A stretch of 64,000 nucleotides of DNA from NCBI GenBank assembly GCA_937930635.1, contig CALHCF010000009.1, positions 132,702 to 196,701 on the forward strand. Reading direction: 5' to 3'. A program made the translations under genes and the position numbers. The notes below the pieces were generated by a model. The model was not told the origin of the DNA and made no database searches. It was given only the letters and a program-made list of their open reading frames with translations. Numbering within the stretch: position 1 is the first letter of the stretch; each line of letters begins with the position of its first letter. Below, one piece after another: positions 9,129-17,610 of this stretch. Source of the stretch: an uncultured Rhizobiaceae group bacterium. GTDB lineage: Bacteria; Pseudomonadota; Alphaproteobacteria; Rhizobiales; Rhizobiaceae.

Positions 9129-9892
9129 ACCTGTTTGACCTGACGGGAAAAACCGCAGTCATCACCGGTTCGTCGCGGGGCATTGGCAAGGCGATTGCCG
9201 AGCAAATGGCAAAGCATGGCGCCAGGGTGGTCGTTTCCTCCCGCAAGCAACCCGCATGCGACGAGGTTGCCGCAGCCATCAATGCTGAGCATGGCGACGG
9301 CACCGCGATTGCTCTTGCCTGCAATATTTCGTCAAAGAGTGACTTGCAAAACCTTGTCGATGAAACGACCAAGGCCTTTGGAGACATTCATGTGTTGGTC
9401 TGCAATGCAGCGTCAAACCCCTATTACGGGCCAATGGCGGACATTGACGATGATGCGTTCGCGAAAATTCTGCACAACAACATCATCGCCAACAATCAGC
9501 TGATCGCCATGGTTTCACCGCAGATGATCGACCGAAAGGATGGGGCAATCACCATTGTTTCATCTATTGGAGGCATCAAAGGATCACCGATTATCGGGGC
9601 TTACTGCGTCTCCAAAGCGGCTGATTTTCAACTTGCACGCAATCTGGCCGTTGAATACGGCCACCACAATGTGCGCGTAAACTGCATCGCGCCGGGTCTC
9701 ATCAAGACCGATTTTGCAAGGGCACTTTGGGAAAACCCCGACAACCTGAAAGCAGCATTGGCCACCACGCCAATGAAACGGATTGGCGAGCCGGATGAAA
9801 TTGCCGGGGCTGCGGTTTTTCTGGCATCGGAAGCAGGTCAATACATGACCGGACAGCAGATCGTCATTGATGGCGGGCAAACAATCACCTGA
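9125..9892 (+). CDS. Short-chain dehydrogenase/reductase (SDR) in beta-oxidation operon
   Basis: Classical SDR of 255 residues. The nucleotide site 'TGSSRGIGKAIAEQMAKHGA' is at 13-32, the 'CNAASNPYYGP' loop replaces NNAG, and the catalytic set is Ser in 'TIVSSIGG' with Tyr/Lys in 'AYCVSKAA'. The start at 9125 is chosen because its ATGA overlaps the stop of the hydratase/dehydrogenase gene; an in-frame ATG at 9110 is the alternative. The sequence looks like the DHRS4/carbonyl-reductase-like SDRs that sit in acyl-CoA operons. Substrate unknown; it may oxidise an alcohol or hydroxyacyl intermediate specific to the compound this operon degrades. Confidence 0.88.
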   Translation: MNLFDLTGKTAVITGSSRGIGKAIAEQMAKHGARVVVSSRKQPACDEVAAAINAEHGDGTAIALACNISSKSDLQNLVDETTKAFGDIHVLVCNAASNPYYGPMADIDDDAFAKILHNNIIANNQLIAMVSPQMIDRKDGAITIVSSIGGIKGSPIIGAYCVSKAADFQLARNLAVEYGHHNVRVNCIAPGLIKTDFARALWENPDNLKAALATTPMKRIGEPDEIAGAAVFLASEAGQYMTGQQIVIDGGQTIT

Positions 9893-9901
9893 GGAAAGCC
9901 C

Positions 9902-11086
9902 ATGAGTGACCTGAAGACGTTCCGGACCGAAACGCGGGACTGGCTTGAAGAAAACTGCCCGGCTGATATGCGCGATGGCGAGAAGAGTGAAGCCGCCAGT
10001 TGTTGGGGCGGTCGAAAGTGGCAATTCTCGACCGAAGGTCAGAGGTTGTGGCTGGAACGGATGGGGAAAAAAGGCTGGACGGTTCCAACCTGGCCGAAAG
10101 AATATGGCGGCGGTGGTCTTTCCAAAGAGCAGGCGGTAGTTCTGCAGCAGGAGATGGACGCCGTCGGCGCGCGCAAGCCGCATGAAAACTTCGGCATTAC
10201 CATGCTGGGCCCGGCGCTTTTGAAATTTGGCAGTGAAGAACAAAAGCGCGAACATCTGACCAGGGTTTCCCGTGGCGAAATTCGCTGGTGTCAGGGTTAT
10301 TCCGAGCCAGGGGCCGGCTCCGATCTGGCTTCCTTACAAACAAAGGCAGAAGACGCAGGCGACCATTACATCGTCAACGGCCAGAAAATCTGGACCTCCT
10401 ATGCCGATCAGGCAGACTGGATTTTCTGCCTGGTGCGCACCGATTCCGAAGCACCGAAACATCGGGGCATTTCTTTCATTCTGTTCGACATGGAAAGCGA
10501 GGGAGTGACCACCAGGCCAATCAAATTGATCTCTGGATCGTCGCCTTTTTGCGAAACATTTTTCGACAATGTGAAGGTGCCTAAAGAGAATCTTGTCCAC
10601 GTCGAAAACAGCGGCTGGGATGTCGCGAAATATTTGCTGACCCACGAGCGTGAGATGATCGGCAGCCTTTTTGGCGGCATGACTGGTGGACGATCACTGG
10701 GTGAAATTGCGGCTAGTGAAATTGGCATCGATGATAAGGGGTGGGTTGATGATCCCTTGTTGCGGGCAAAACTTGTACAGGCTGAAATTGATTCAATGGC
10801 CTTCTCAACGTTGCTTCAGAGTGTCAGCGACCGTGCAAGCGCTGGAGAAAGCCTTGGCGCAGTGTCGTCCGTGCTCAAATATTACGGCACTGAACTGAAC
10901 AAGCGGCGCCACGAATTGCTAATGGAAGTTGGCGGAAGCGATGAACTGGAAATGAGCGAACGCAATCAAGACGGCCAGCGCGCCCGTAACTGGTTGCGTA
11001 CCAAAGGCAATTCCATTGAAGGCGGAACATCCGAAGTTCAGCTTCAGATCATCGCAAAGCACATTCTTCAGATGCCCGGAGCTTGA
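9902..11086 (+). CDS. Acyl-CoA dehydrogenase, large/catalytic-type subunit
   Basis: FAD-dependent acyl-CoA dehydrogenase that would introduce the first 2,3-double bond. 394 residues with all family regions: helical N domain, 'WCQGYSEPGAGSDLASLQ' flavin-contacting motif, beta domain, and C-terminal helices ending in 'SIEGGTSEVQLQIIAKHI', which holds the usual catalytic-base and FAD region. A GAGGAAA ribosome site precedes the ATG. It is followed after 3 bases by a second, divergent acyl-CoA dehydrogenase, an arrangement typical of heteromeric enzymes such as PimC/PimD (pimeloyl-CoA) or steroid side-chain dehydrogenases. Lengths match PimC/PimD well, but substrate is not proven. Confidence 0.9.
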   Translation: MSDLKTFRTETRDWLEENCPADMRDGEKSEAASCWGGRKWQFSTEGQRLWLERMGKKGWTVPTWPKEYGGGGLSKEQAVVLQQEMDAVGARKPHENFGITMLGPALLKFGSEEQKREHLTRVSRGEIRWCQGYSEPGAGSDLASLQTKAEDAGDHYIVNGQKIWTSYADQADWIFCLVRTDSEAPKHRGISFILFDMESEGVTTRPIKLISGSSPFCETFFDNVKVPKENLVHVENSGWDVAKYLLTHEREMIGSLFGGMTGGRSLGEIAASEIGIDDKGWVDDPLLRAKLVQAEIDSMAFSTLLQSVSDRASAGESLGAVSSVLKYYGTELNKRRHELLMEVGGSDELEMSERNQDGQRARNWLRTKGNSIEGGTSEVQLQIIAKHILQMPGA

Positions 11087-11089
11087 GAA

Positions 11090-12229
11090 ATGCCATTGGT
11101 TCTGAATGATGATCAGCAAATGCTGCGCGATGCAGCTTCCGGTTATCTCGCTGAAAACGCTTCCATAAATAGCTTTCGCGAATTGCGCGACAGCGATAAT
11201 TCCGATGGGTTTTCGCACCAGCTTTGGCAAGAGATGGCCAGCATGGGCTGGGCGGGAATTCTCGTGCCGGAAGAGTTTGGCGGCAGTGGCTTTGGCCATG
11301 TGGGTGCGGGTCTGATTGCGCAGGAGATGGGAAAACATCTCACCGCATCGCCCTTTATGGCGACGGCTGTCTTGGCGGCAACGGGGCTTCTTGACCTTGG
11401 CTCGCAGGCACAGAAGGAACAGCATCTGACCGCCATCGCCGCTGGTAAGTCATTGTTTGCGCTGGCAATTGATGAGGCCCGCAAACACGCGCCTGAAAAA
11501 ACCATGCTGCAGGCCGTGCGGTCCGGCAATGGATTTCAGCTTACCGGCAGGAAAAGCTTTGTGGCCGATGGTGGCGTGGCTGACCATTTCATTGTTGCCG
11601 CCCGCACCACAGGAAAACCCGGCGACCACGATGGTATTACCTTGTTCCTGGTGCCGGCTGATGCAGAAAATCTAACTTGCGAAAAGACACCCATGGTCGA
11701 CAGCCGCAACGTGGCACGGCTCGAATTTGACGGTGTTTTGGTGACCGCCGACGCGGTTTTGGGCGAGGTTGACGATGGTATGAGCGGATTGAACGCGATT
11801 CTGGATGCCGGGCGCGCCTGTCTTGCAGCGGAAATGAGCGGCAGCGCCGAGCAGGCGTTTGCCATGACACTCTCTTACATCAATGAGCGAAAACAGTTCG
11901 GCGTTCCGGTTGGATCATTTCAGGCGTTGCAGCATCGTGCCGCCCATCTGCATACCGAGATTGAAATGGCCAAGGCCGTCACACTGGCGGCTCTTCAGGC
12001 ACTGGACGCCAGAGAGGAAAGTGCCTGGAAAACAGTCGCCATAGCCAAGGCGAAAGTTGCTCAGGTCGCAATCCTTGCGGCACAGGAAGGAACCCAGATG
12101 CACGGCGGCATGGGAATGACCGACGCATTCGATATCGGCCTCTATTTGAAACGGGTGCGGGTTGCCGCAGAATTGTTTGGCGACGCCAGTTTTCACGGCA
12201 ACCGACTGGCCGAACAGTTGGGTTTTTGA
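11090..12229 (+). CDS. Acyl-CoA dehydrogenase, small/partner-type subunit
   Basis: Second acyl-CoA dehydrogenase homologue, 379 residues, 3 bases after the first. Fold markers are visible ('VPEEFGGSGFGHVGAGLIAQ', 'YINERKQFGVPVGSFQALQH', 'QMHGGMGMTDAFDIGLYLKR'). The C-terminal signature that should read E-G-T-S-E is replaced by 'ELFGDASFHGNRLAEQ', and the P-G-A-G-S-D type motif in the middle is also absent ('LAIDEARKHAPEKT'). So this chain probably lacks its own catalytic base and depends on the large subunit in a heteromer, as known for PimD-type and ChsE-type pairs. It closes the five-gene operon. Confidence 0.88.
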   Translation: MPLVLNDDQQMLRDAASGYLAENASINSFRELRDSDNSDGFSHQLWQEMASMGWAGILVPEEFGGSGFGHVGAGLIAQEMGKHLTASPFMATAVLAATGLLDLGSQAQKEQHLTAIAAGKSLFALAIDEARKHAPEKTMLQAVRSGNGFQLTGRKSFVADGGVADHFIVAARTTGKPGDHDGITLFLVPADAENLTCEKTPMVDSRNVARLEFDGVLVTADAVLGEVDDGMSGLNAILDAGRACLAAEMSGSAEQAFAMTLSYINERKQFGVPVGSFQALQHRAAHLHTEIEMAKAVTLAALQALDAREESAWKTVAIAKAKVAQVAILAAQEGTQMHGGMGMTDAFDIGLYLKRVRVAAELFGDASFHGNRLAEQLGF

Positions 12230-12369
12230 AGAATCTTCACTCTCCCGTGAGAAGGGCTGGAAGATACTGGTGTAATTGCCACACACCCTTAGAGTGATTG
12301 AAGTCGAGTTTGAAGCCGGTTTTGCGCGTGTTGTGAAATATCGGTTCGATGCTCACTGGAAAGGACGAC

Positions 12370-13080
12370 ATGAGCGCTCCAGAGAATTTGCAGAAGCAGA
12401 CCGGAAGCTCTGTGCCCTGGATGAAAATCATTGTCAGCATCGCAGTCATCATCGCGTTGTTGGTGATGTATCGCCAGTTGTCCTTGGAAGAATGGATTTC
12501 ATCATTTCAGGACTGGGTGCAGGGGTTTGGCCCCATCGGATGGATCATATTTATTGCTGTTTATGCGATCACCGCCTTTTTTCTGCTGCCCGGTTCGTTT
12601 CTGACACTGGCTGCAGGCGCGGTCTGGGGTCTGGGAGCCTTTCCGCTGGTTATCGTGGGGGCGACACTGGGTTCTGCCATGTCCTTTCTGGCTGCCCGTT
12701 ATCTGTTTCACGACAGGGTACAGCAGAAAGTTCAGGAATATCCGAAGTTCAACGCGGTGAACGAAGCCATTCGTGATGAGGGATGGCGGGTTGTCGGCCT
12801 GCTGCGCCTGTCACCTGCTCTGCCTTTCTCGCTGCAAAACTGGTTTTTGGGCATCACGCCAGTTGGGTTTCTGCCAAGTCAGATCGCAACTTTCTTTGGC
12901 ATCATGCCGGGCACCCTGCTCTATGTGCTGCTCGGCAGCGCGGGTGGACAGGCTGGCAGCGGGGAGATGGATACAGGCAAATTTGTTGTGCTTGGTATCG
13001 GCATTGTCGCCACGCTGGTCGTCACGGTGATGGTCACCAAAAAAGCCCGCGCGAAAATGAAAGAGTTCGAGACGGACTGA
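12370..13080 (+). CDS. TVP38/TMEM64 (DedA-like, VTT domain) membrane protein
   Basis: Integral membrane protein of the TVP38/TMEM64 family, 236 residues. N-terminal membrane helix at about 16-36; the VTT domain core is visible as 'AVYAITAFFLLPGSFLTLAA' and 'AVWGLGAFPLVIVGATLGSA', followed by the re-entrant-type 'RLSPALPFSLQNWFLGITPV' and 'FFGIMPGTLLYVLLGSAGG'. These are the conserved proline/glycine loops of the family; members are implicated in lipid scrambling or membrane homeostasis. The start at 12370 has AAAGGA 5 bases ahead, better than an ATG at 12349. It is 140 bp downstream of the beta-oxidation operon and probably separately transcribed. Confidence 0.88.
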   Translation: MSAPENLQKQTGSSVPWMKIIVSIAVIIALLVMYRQLSLEEWISSFQDWVQGFGPIGWIIFIAVYAITAFFLLPGSFLTLAAGAVWGLGAFPLVIVGATLGSAMSFLAARYLFHDRVQQKVQEYPKFNAVNEAIRDEGWRVVGLLRLSPALPFSLQNWFLGITPVGFLPSQIATFFGIMPGTLLYVLLGSAGGQAGSGEMDTGKFVVLGIGIVATLVVTVMVTKKARAKMKEFETD

Positions 13081-13184
13081 GAGCCTCAAGGCATTGAAGT
13101 TCCATCGGCCCGTTTCACGCCAAACAACGTTCAGAATTTACGGTTTTTGTCTTGCTCCCGTTACCGGGCTTTTGTCAGTGACAC

Positions 13185-13985
13185 CTATCGTCCCTTCCAG
13201 ACCGGGTCACGCTTTTCAGCAAATGCGTTGAAACCTTCCATCATATCCTCGCTGCCATAAAGAGTATCCACGGTTGGAAGCTGCCTTGTGGTGATGCGGT
13301 TCAATGCATCCTGAAACTTGGAATCTTCTGCGTCGCGAACAACCTCTTTGATGGCGGCATAAACAAGAGGCGGGCCTGACTCGAGCAGACGGGCCATTTC
13401 CCAGGCTTCATCAATCAGTTTATCAGCCGGGAAAATCCGGTTCACAAAGCCCCATTTATGCGCTTCATCAGCATCCAGCCAGCGACCCGTCAGCAGCATT
13501 TCCATAGCGATATGATAGGGAATGCGCTTGGGAAGTTTGATCGAGGCGGCATCCGCCACTGTGCCTGAACGAATTTCAGGCAGAGCGAAACTGGCATGTT
13601 CAGCAGCAAGGATAATGTCGCAGGACAATGCAATTTCCAATCCGCCACCACAGCAAATGCCGTTAACGGCGCAGATGACCGGCTTGTTCATGCCGCGCAA
13701 CTCCTGCAAGCCACCGAAGCCGCCAACACCATAATCTCCGTCCACGGTGTCTCCTTCAGTCCCATCGGAATCCGAGGCCGCCTTGAGGTCCCATCCGGGG
13801 CAGAAAAACTTTTGCGAAGCCGCCGTCAGGATGGCAACCCGCATATCCGGATCATCGCGAAATTCGGCGAAGATGTCCCCCATGATACGGCTGGTGGCGA
13901 GATCGATGGCGTTGGCCTTGGGGCGGTCAATGGTGACTTCCAGAATACCGCCCTCTTTTCGTGTCTTAATTGGCTCACTCATCAT
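13185..13985 (-). CDS. caiD: CaiD-like carnitinyl-CoA dehydratase / enoyl-CoA hydratase
   Basis: Crotonase-family protein of 266 residues strikingly like E. coli CaiD, which interconverts L-carnitinyl-CoA and crotonobetainyl-CoA. Shared stretches include 'ILEVTIDRPKANAID', 'FFCPGWDLKAA' and the C-terminal 'FAEKRDPVWKGR'. Both catalytic glutamates are present in 'CGGGLEIALSCD' and 'SFALPEIRSG'. One oddity is that the loop after the second Glu reads 'VADAASIKLPK', where E. coli CaiD has VPDSGGVLRLPK, so a Gly-Gly is lost. It is last in the operon and overlaps the preceding synthetase stop through ATGATGA. The neighbouring carnitine dehydrogenase and BKACE support a role with quaternary-amine acyl-CoAs. 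Confidence 0.85.
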   Translation of the reverse strand: MMSEPIKTRKEGGILEVTIDRPKANAIDLATSRIMGDIFAEFRDDPDMRVAILTAASQKFFCPGWDLKAASDSDGTEGDTVDGDYGVGGFGGLQELRGMNKPVICAVNGICCGGGLEIALSCDIILAAEHASFALPEIRSGTVADAASIKLPKRIPYHIAMEMLLTGRWLDADEAHKWGFVNRIFPADKLIDEAWEMARLLESGPPLVYAAIKEVVRDAEDSKFQDALNRITTRQLPTVDTLYGSEDMMEGFNAFAEKRDPVWKGR

Positions 13986-16054
13986 CTGGTCCTTTTTACA
14001 ATCAATGCGTCAACGGCAATACTGCCGAACTGAGTGGCAAACAGAGGGTTCACGTCAAGTTCTTCCAGAGTATCGGCATTGGCACAGGCATAGTTGGCAA
14101 TGCAAATGATATTGGCAATCAGGGCGTCAAGATCAGCAGCTTGCGTATCGCGGTACCCTTCAAGCAACCTGCCGACCCTGATGGTCAACAGGGCTTGGCG
14201 TATTTCCGTTTCACTGGCTGGCAGCAACAGTGTCGCCGTATCATCCAGCAACTCGGCCAGCACACCGCCGGCACCAATCGTCATCATGAGGCCTACAACG
14301 GGATCGCGCGAGATACCAACGATCAGTTCGGCCTGTGGTTGTGCCGCCATCTCTTCAAGCAGGAAACAATCCGCCAGAGAGGTCATGGCTGTCATGGCCT
14401 TCTCGATTTCCGATACTGCATTCAGATCAAGCATCACACCACCGACATCAGATTTGTGAGCCAGCCCAAGTGCCTTCAACGCGAAGGGAGGTGTCATGCT
14501 ATTGTGAGCTGCTTCAATCGTTGCACTGTCTTCCACAACGGCTGATTTTGGAACCACCAGACCACAAGCCGCGAGTTCAGCTTTGGCCGCGGCTTCATCA
14601 AGCATGATGATGTTCTTCTCGTCTGTTTGACGATCAGCCCCGGCACCGGAGGCAACTGGTAGTAGCGGTTGTGCCGGTGGTCTTAACCAGACTTCTCCGG
14701 CACAGGCCGCAGCTTCTGCCGCTTCAAGGGCCGTTTCAATGCCGCAGAGAGGCGCGATGCCTTTTTGGAGTAAGTTGATCGCAACATCTTCGGGCATGCA
14801 TTCCGGCAGGCTGGCAAGAACCGCCGCACGGGCATTTTTGTGTCTTACTGCAGTGCAAAAACTCTCCAGCGCATGTGTCCAGTCATCCGGGTCGCATTGA
14901 TCAGCGCGGGGGAAATCGAGCACCAGCAGGGCCAGATCGAAACCCGGCGCAAGCGCTGCTTCAAACATGCGCGTCATGCCCGGCCAGTCCCCCCAGATAA
15001 AAGTGTTGTAGTCCAGCGGGTTTGCAATTGTGATGATGTCACCAAGCTGCGCCTTTACCGAAGCAGCTTGCATCGGTTCGAAGGGCCGATAATGAACTGC
15101 CCTGCCTTCAGCGGCATCCGCCATCAGGGCCGCCTCACCGCCGGAGCAGGAAAGCGAAAGCAGGGAAAAACCGCTTAATGGTCCACCTGCATGAAACAGT
15201 TTCAGGGTCTCGATGAAGGCTTCAAGAGAATGAACCTGTGCGATGCCAAGACGTTTGAACAGGGCCTGATGGGCTGCCTCTGACCCTGCGAGGGAGGCCG
15301 TATGGGTCAACGTTGCTGCCCTGGCCTGTTCTGATTTTCCAACCTTGAACGCCACCACCGGCTTTCCCAGTTCCCGCGCGCGCAGGGAAAGGCGCTCGAA
15401 TGCCTTTACATCGTCGAGGCCTTCAATGTGCAAGCCAAGCGCTGTTGTTTTCTCCTCTTCCAACAACCCGTATGCGATTTCCGACAGGCCGGTTTGCGCC
15501 TGGTTCCCCACGGTCATCACGCCGGCAATCGGCAAGCCTCGCTTCTGCATGGTGAGGTTGATGGCAATGTTGGAAGACTGCGTGATGATCGCCACGCCGC
15601 TATCACATCTTTGCACCCCATGCTGGTCTGGCCACAGGGCCACACCATTGGACGCGTTGATAAAGCCGTAGCAGTTTGGACCAATGATCGGCATGTCACC
15701 GGCGGCTTCAACGAGCTGACGCTGAAGATCACCTGAACCCGCACTTTCTTCATCGGCTTCGGCAAACCCTGCTGCGTAGCAGACAGCGCCGCCGCACCCG
15801 CTCGCGGCCAGAGCAGCAACGACGCTGATCGTGCGCTCCCGATTCACAGCCACATAGGCAGCATCAGGGACACCGGGCAAATCCTCTATAGAGCGGAAAC
15901 AGGCACGACCGCCGATCTCATCTCTTCTGGGGTGCACCGGCCAGATTGTGCCATCGAAACCGAGTTTGTCACATTGCTCAACAACACGTTCGCATTCACG
16001 ACCACCAACAACAGCAATGGTTTTTGGATTGAAAAGACGGGACAGGTCAGTCAT
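13982..16054 (-). CDS. ADP-forming acyl-CoA synthetase (acetate-CoA ligase ADP-forming family, fused subunits)
   Basis: 690-residue fused NDP-forming acyl-CoA synthetase. It has an N-terminal CoA-binding domain ('FNPKTIAVVGG', about 5-130), succinyl-CoA-ligase-like domains with the expected active-site His region 'TLTHTASLAGSEAAHQALFK', and a C-terminal ATP-grasp domain ('PPFALKALGLAHKSDVGGVM', 'EELDVNPLFA'). Such enzymes either make an acyl-CoA at the cost of ATP to ADP or run backwards to harvest ATP. Between CaiD and an acyl-CoA dehydrogenase, the likely substrate is crotonobetaine, gamma-butyrobetaine or carnitine. It would take the place of the AMP-forming CaiC or the CoA-transferase CaiB, neither of which is present. 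A GGGAAG ribosome site precedes the ATG. Confidence 0.85.
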   Translation of the reverse strand: MTDLSRLFNPKTIAVVGGRECERVVEQCDKLGFDGTIWPVHPRRDEIGGRACFRSIEDLPGVPDAAYVAVNRERTISVVAALAASGCGGAVCYAAGFAEADEESAGSGDLQRQLVEAAGDMPIIGPNCYGFINASNGVALWPDQHGVQRCDSGVAIITQSSNIAINLTMQKRGLPIAGVMTVGNQAQTGLSEIAYGLLEEEKTTALGLHIEGLDDVKAFERLSLRARELGKPVVAFKVGKSEQARAATLTHTASLAGSEAAHQALFKRLGIAQVHSLEAFIETLKLFHAGGPLSGFSLLSLSCSGGEAALMADAAEGRAVHYRPFEPMQAASVKAQLGDIITIANPLDYNTFIWGDWPGMTRMFEAALAPGFDLALLVLDFPRADQCDPDDWTHALESFCTAVRHKNARAAVLASLPECMPEDVAINLLQKGIAPLCGIETALEAAEAAACAGEVWLRPPAQPLLPVASGAGADRQTDEKNIIMLDEAAAKAELAACGLVVPKSAVVEDSATIEAAHNSMTPPFALKALGLAHKSDVGGVMLDLNAVSEIEKAMTAMTSLADCFLLEEMAAQPQAELIVGISRDPVVGLMMTIGAGGVLAELLDDTATLLLPASETEIRQALLTIRVGRLLEGYRDTQAADLDALIANIICIANYACANADTLEELDVNPLFATQFGSIAVDALIVKRTR

Positions 16055-16096
16055 TGCATTTCTTCCCGCTGCCTAAGGCGGAGAGCGCTGCGGCGA

Positions 16097-17260
16097 TCAT
16101 CCGCCCAACGGCCTTAACAAAGCCCGGCTGATAATATGCCGCTGAATTTCGCTCGTCCCCTCCCATATCCGCTCGATACGCGCGTCACGCCAGATGCGTT
16201 CCAGCGGGAGTTCGTCCATCAACCCCATGCCGCCATGAATCTGAATGGCTTCATCAGCAATCATCGCCAGCACTTCCGATGCCTTAAGTTTGGCCATGGC
16301 CATGTCGCTGTCGCTGCACCGGCCATCATCGAACTTCGACCCAGCCTCGAACGTCAGCAACTCCGCGGCTTTCAGTTCCATCGCCATATCAGCCAACTTG
16401 AATGATACGCCCTGAAACTTGCCGATCTGCTGGCCAAACTGTTTGCGCTGCGCCGCATAATCGACCGCATGGCAAAAGGCCCGGTCAGCGCGGCCAAGGC
16501 AGGTGGCGGCGACCTGAAGCCGGGTTGCGCCGAGCCAGTCATTCGCCACATCAAATCCCTTGCCCACTTCCCCCAGGATATTTTCAGTCGGCACCCGGCA
16601 ATCATCGAACTCGAGAACCGCATTCGTATAACCGCGATGGGACACGTTGTTATAGCCATCACGGACGGTGAAACCCGGCGTTTCCTTGTCGACAAAAAAC
16701 GCCGTGATCTGCGCCTTTGGCCCACGCGGCGTTTCTTCTTCGCCCGTCTTCATGAAGCAGATGGCGAAACCGGCGATGTCGGCATGGCTGATAAAATGTT
16801 TGGTTCCGTTGAGCACCCAGTCCGGCCCGTCAGGTTTCGCCGTGGCCTTCATACCGCGCAGATCGGAACCGGCACCGGGTTCCGTCATGGCAAGACAATC
16901 CCAGGTCTCGCCTTTCAGGCAGGGTTCGAGATATCTGGCACGCTGTTCATCCGTTCCCGCACACAGGATGTTGGAAGGCCGAGCCACACAGGTCCAGTGC
17001 AGGGCGTAGTTTGTCCGGCCAAGCTCTTTTTCATAAAGCAGCCAGGTCAGCGTATCGAGCCCGCCGCCACCGAACTCTTCCGGGATATTGGCCGCATAAA
17101 GCCCTGCCGCCATCGCCTTCTTCTGGAGTTCGCGCACGAGGTCCATTTCAAGAACACCGGTGCGCTCAATCTGCGCCTCGTGCGGATAAAGCTCTTTTTC
17201 GACAAAAGAGCGCGTGGTCTCAACGATGAGATTTTGTTCCTCGGTGAGCGAGAAATTCAT
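16097..17260 (-). CDS. Acyl-CoA dehydrogenase of the carnitine/butyrobetaine operon
   Basis: 387-residue acyl-CoA dehydrogenase with all catalytic signatures: 'LAMTEPGAGSDLRGMKATAK' for flavin/substrate contact, 'AAQRKQFGQQIGKFQGVSFK', 'IQIHGGMGLMDELPLERIWR', and the base-containing 'IWEGTSEIQRHIISRAL'. Its place between the carnitine dehydrogenase and CaiD suggests it oxidises gamma-butyrobetainyl-CoA to crotonobetainyl-CoA (the reverse of CaiA), which CaiD would then hydrate. It is not an obvious CaiA orthologue by eye, so the substrate is inference. The start overlaps the YunG-like gene by 4 bases. Confidence 0.88.
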   Translation of the reverse strand: MNFSLTEEQNLIVETTRSFVEKELYPHEAQIERTGVLEMDLVRELQKKAMAAGLYAANIPEEFGGGGLDTLTWLLYEKELGRTNYALHWTCVARPSNILCAGTDEQRARYLEPCLKGETWDCLAMTEPGAGSDLRGMKATAKPDGPDWVLNGTKHFISHADIAGFAICFMKTGEEETPRGPKAQITAFFVDKETPGFTVRDGYNNVSHRGYTNAVLEFDDCRVPTENILGEVGKGFDVANDWLGATRLQVAATCLGRADRAFCHAVDYAAQRKQFGQQIGKFQGVSFKLADMAMELKAAELLTFEAGSKFDDGRCSDSDMAMAKLKASEVLAMIADEAIQIHGGMGLMDELPLERIWRDARIERIWEGTSEIQRHIISRALLRPLGG

Positions 17261-17610
17261 GACGTCCCACCCAGATTTTCAAGCAAGGCTGCCTTGAGGG
17301 TTGTGTACTCAGCCGTCGTAAAACCGACTGACGCATCCTCGACGGAAGACAGGGTATCTGCATAAATGATCGGTTCATCAAACTGGGCATCGGTCAGGTC
17401 GTATCGCTTGCCGCCGATGCGGTTGTAATAATGATCCGTCCGTTCATTCCACGGCGTTTTAAGAATGTCTCCGCCAAACAATTCAAAGACGACGGCAGCG
17501 GTGACGTTGCACTGGCCGTCAAAGGGGCGATCCTCACTCCATTGGATGGCGGTATCTCCCGACCAGCTTTTGACCAGCGCCCGCCGGATTTTTTCTTCAT
17601 CAAACGTCAT
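17257..17610 (-). CDS. YunG-like small protein
   Basis: 117-residue soluble protein resembling the uncharacterised YunG family: N-terminal 'RALVKSWSGDTAIQWSEDRP', then 'DGQCNVTAAVVFELFGGDIL' with a possible catalytic-looking Cys, 'DHYYNRIGGKRYDLTDAQFD' with a His and Asp. The order Q-x-Cys, His-Y-x-N and Asp-L-T resembles the Cys/His/Asp layout of papain-like folds, but no activity is established. It is locked inside the operon: it overlaps carnitine dehydrogenase by 11 bases and the acyl-CoA dehydrogenase by 4, so it is likely to be made together with them. Function unknown. Confidence 0.75.
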   Translation of the reverse strand: MTFDEEKIRRALVKSWSGDTAIQWSEDRPFDGQCNVTAAVVFELFGGDILKTPWNERTDHYYNRIGGKRYDLTDAQFDEPIIYADTLSSVEDASVGFTTAEYTTLKAALLENLGGTS

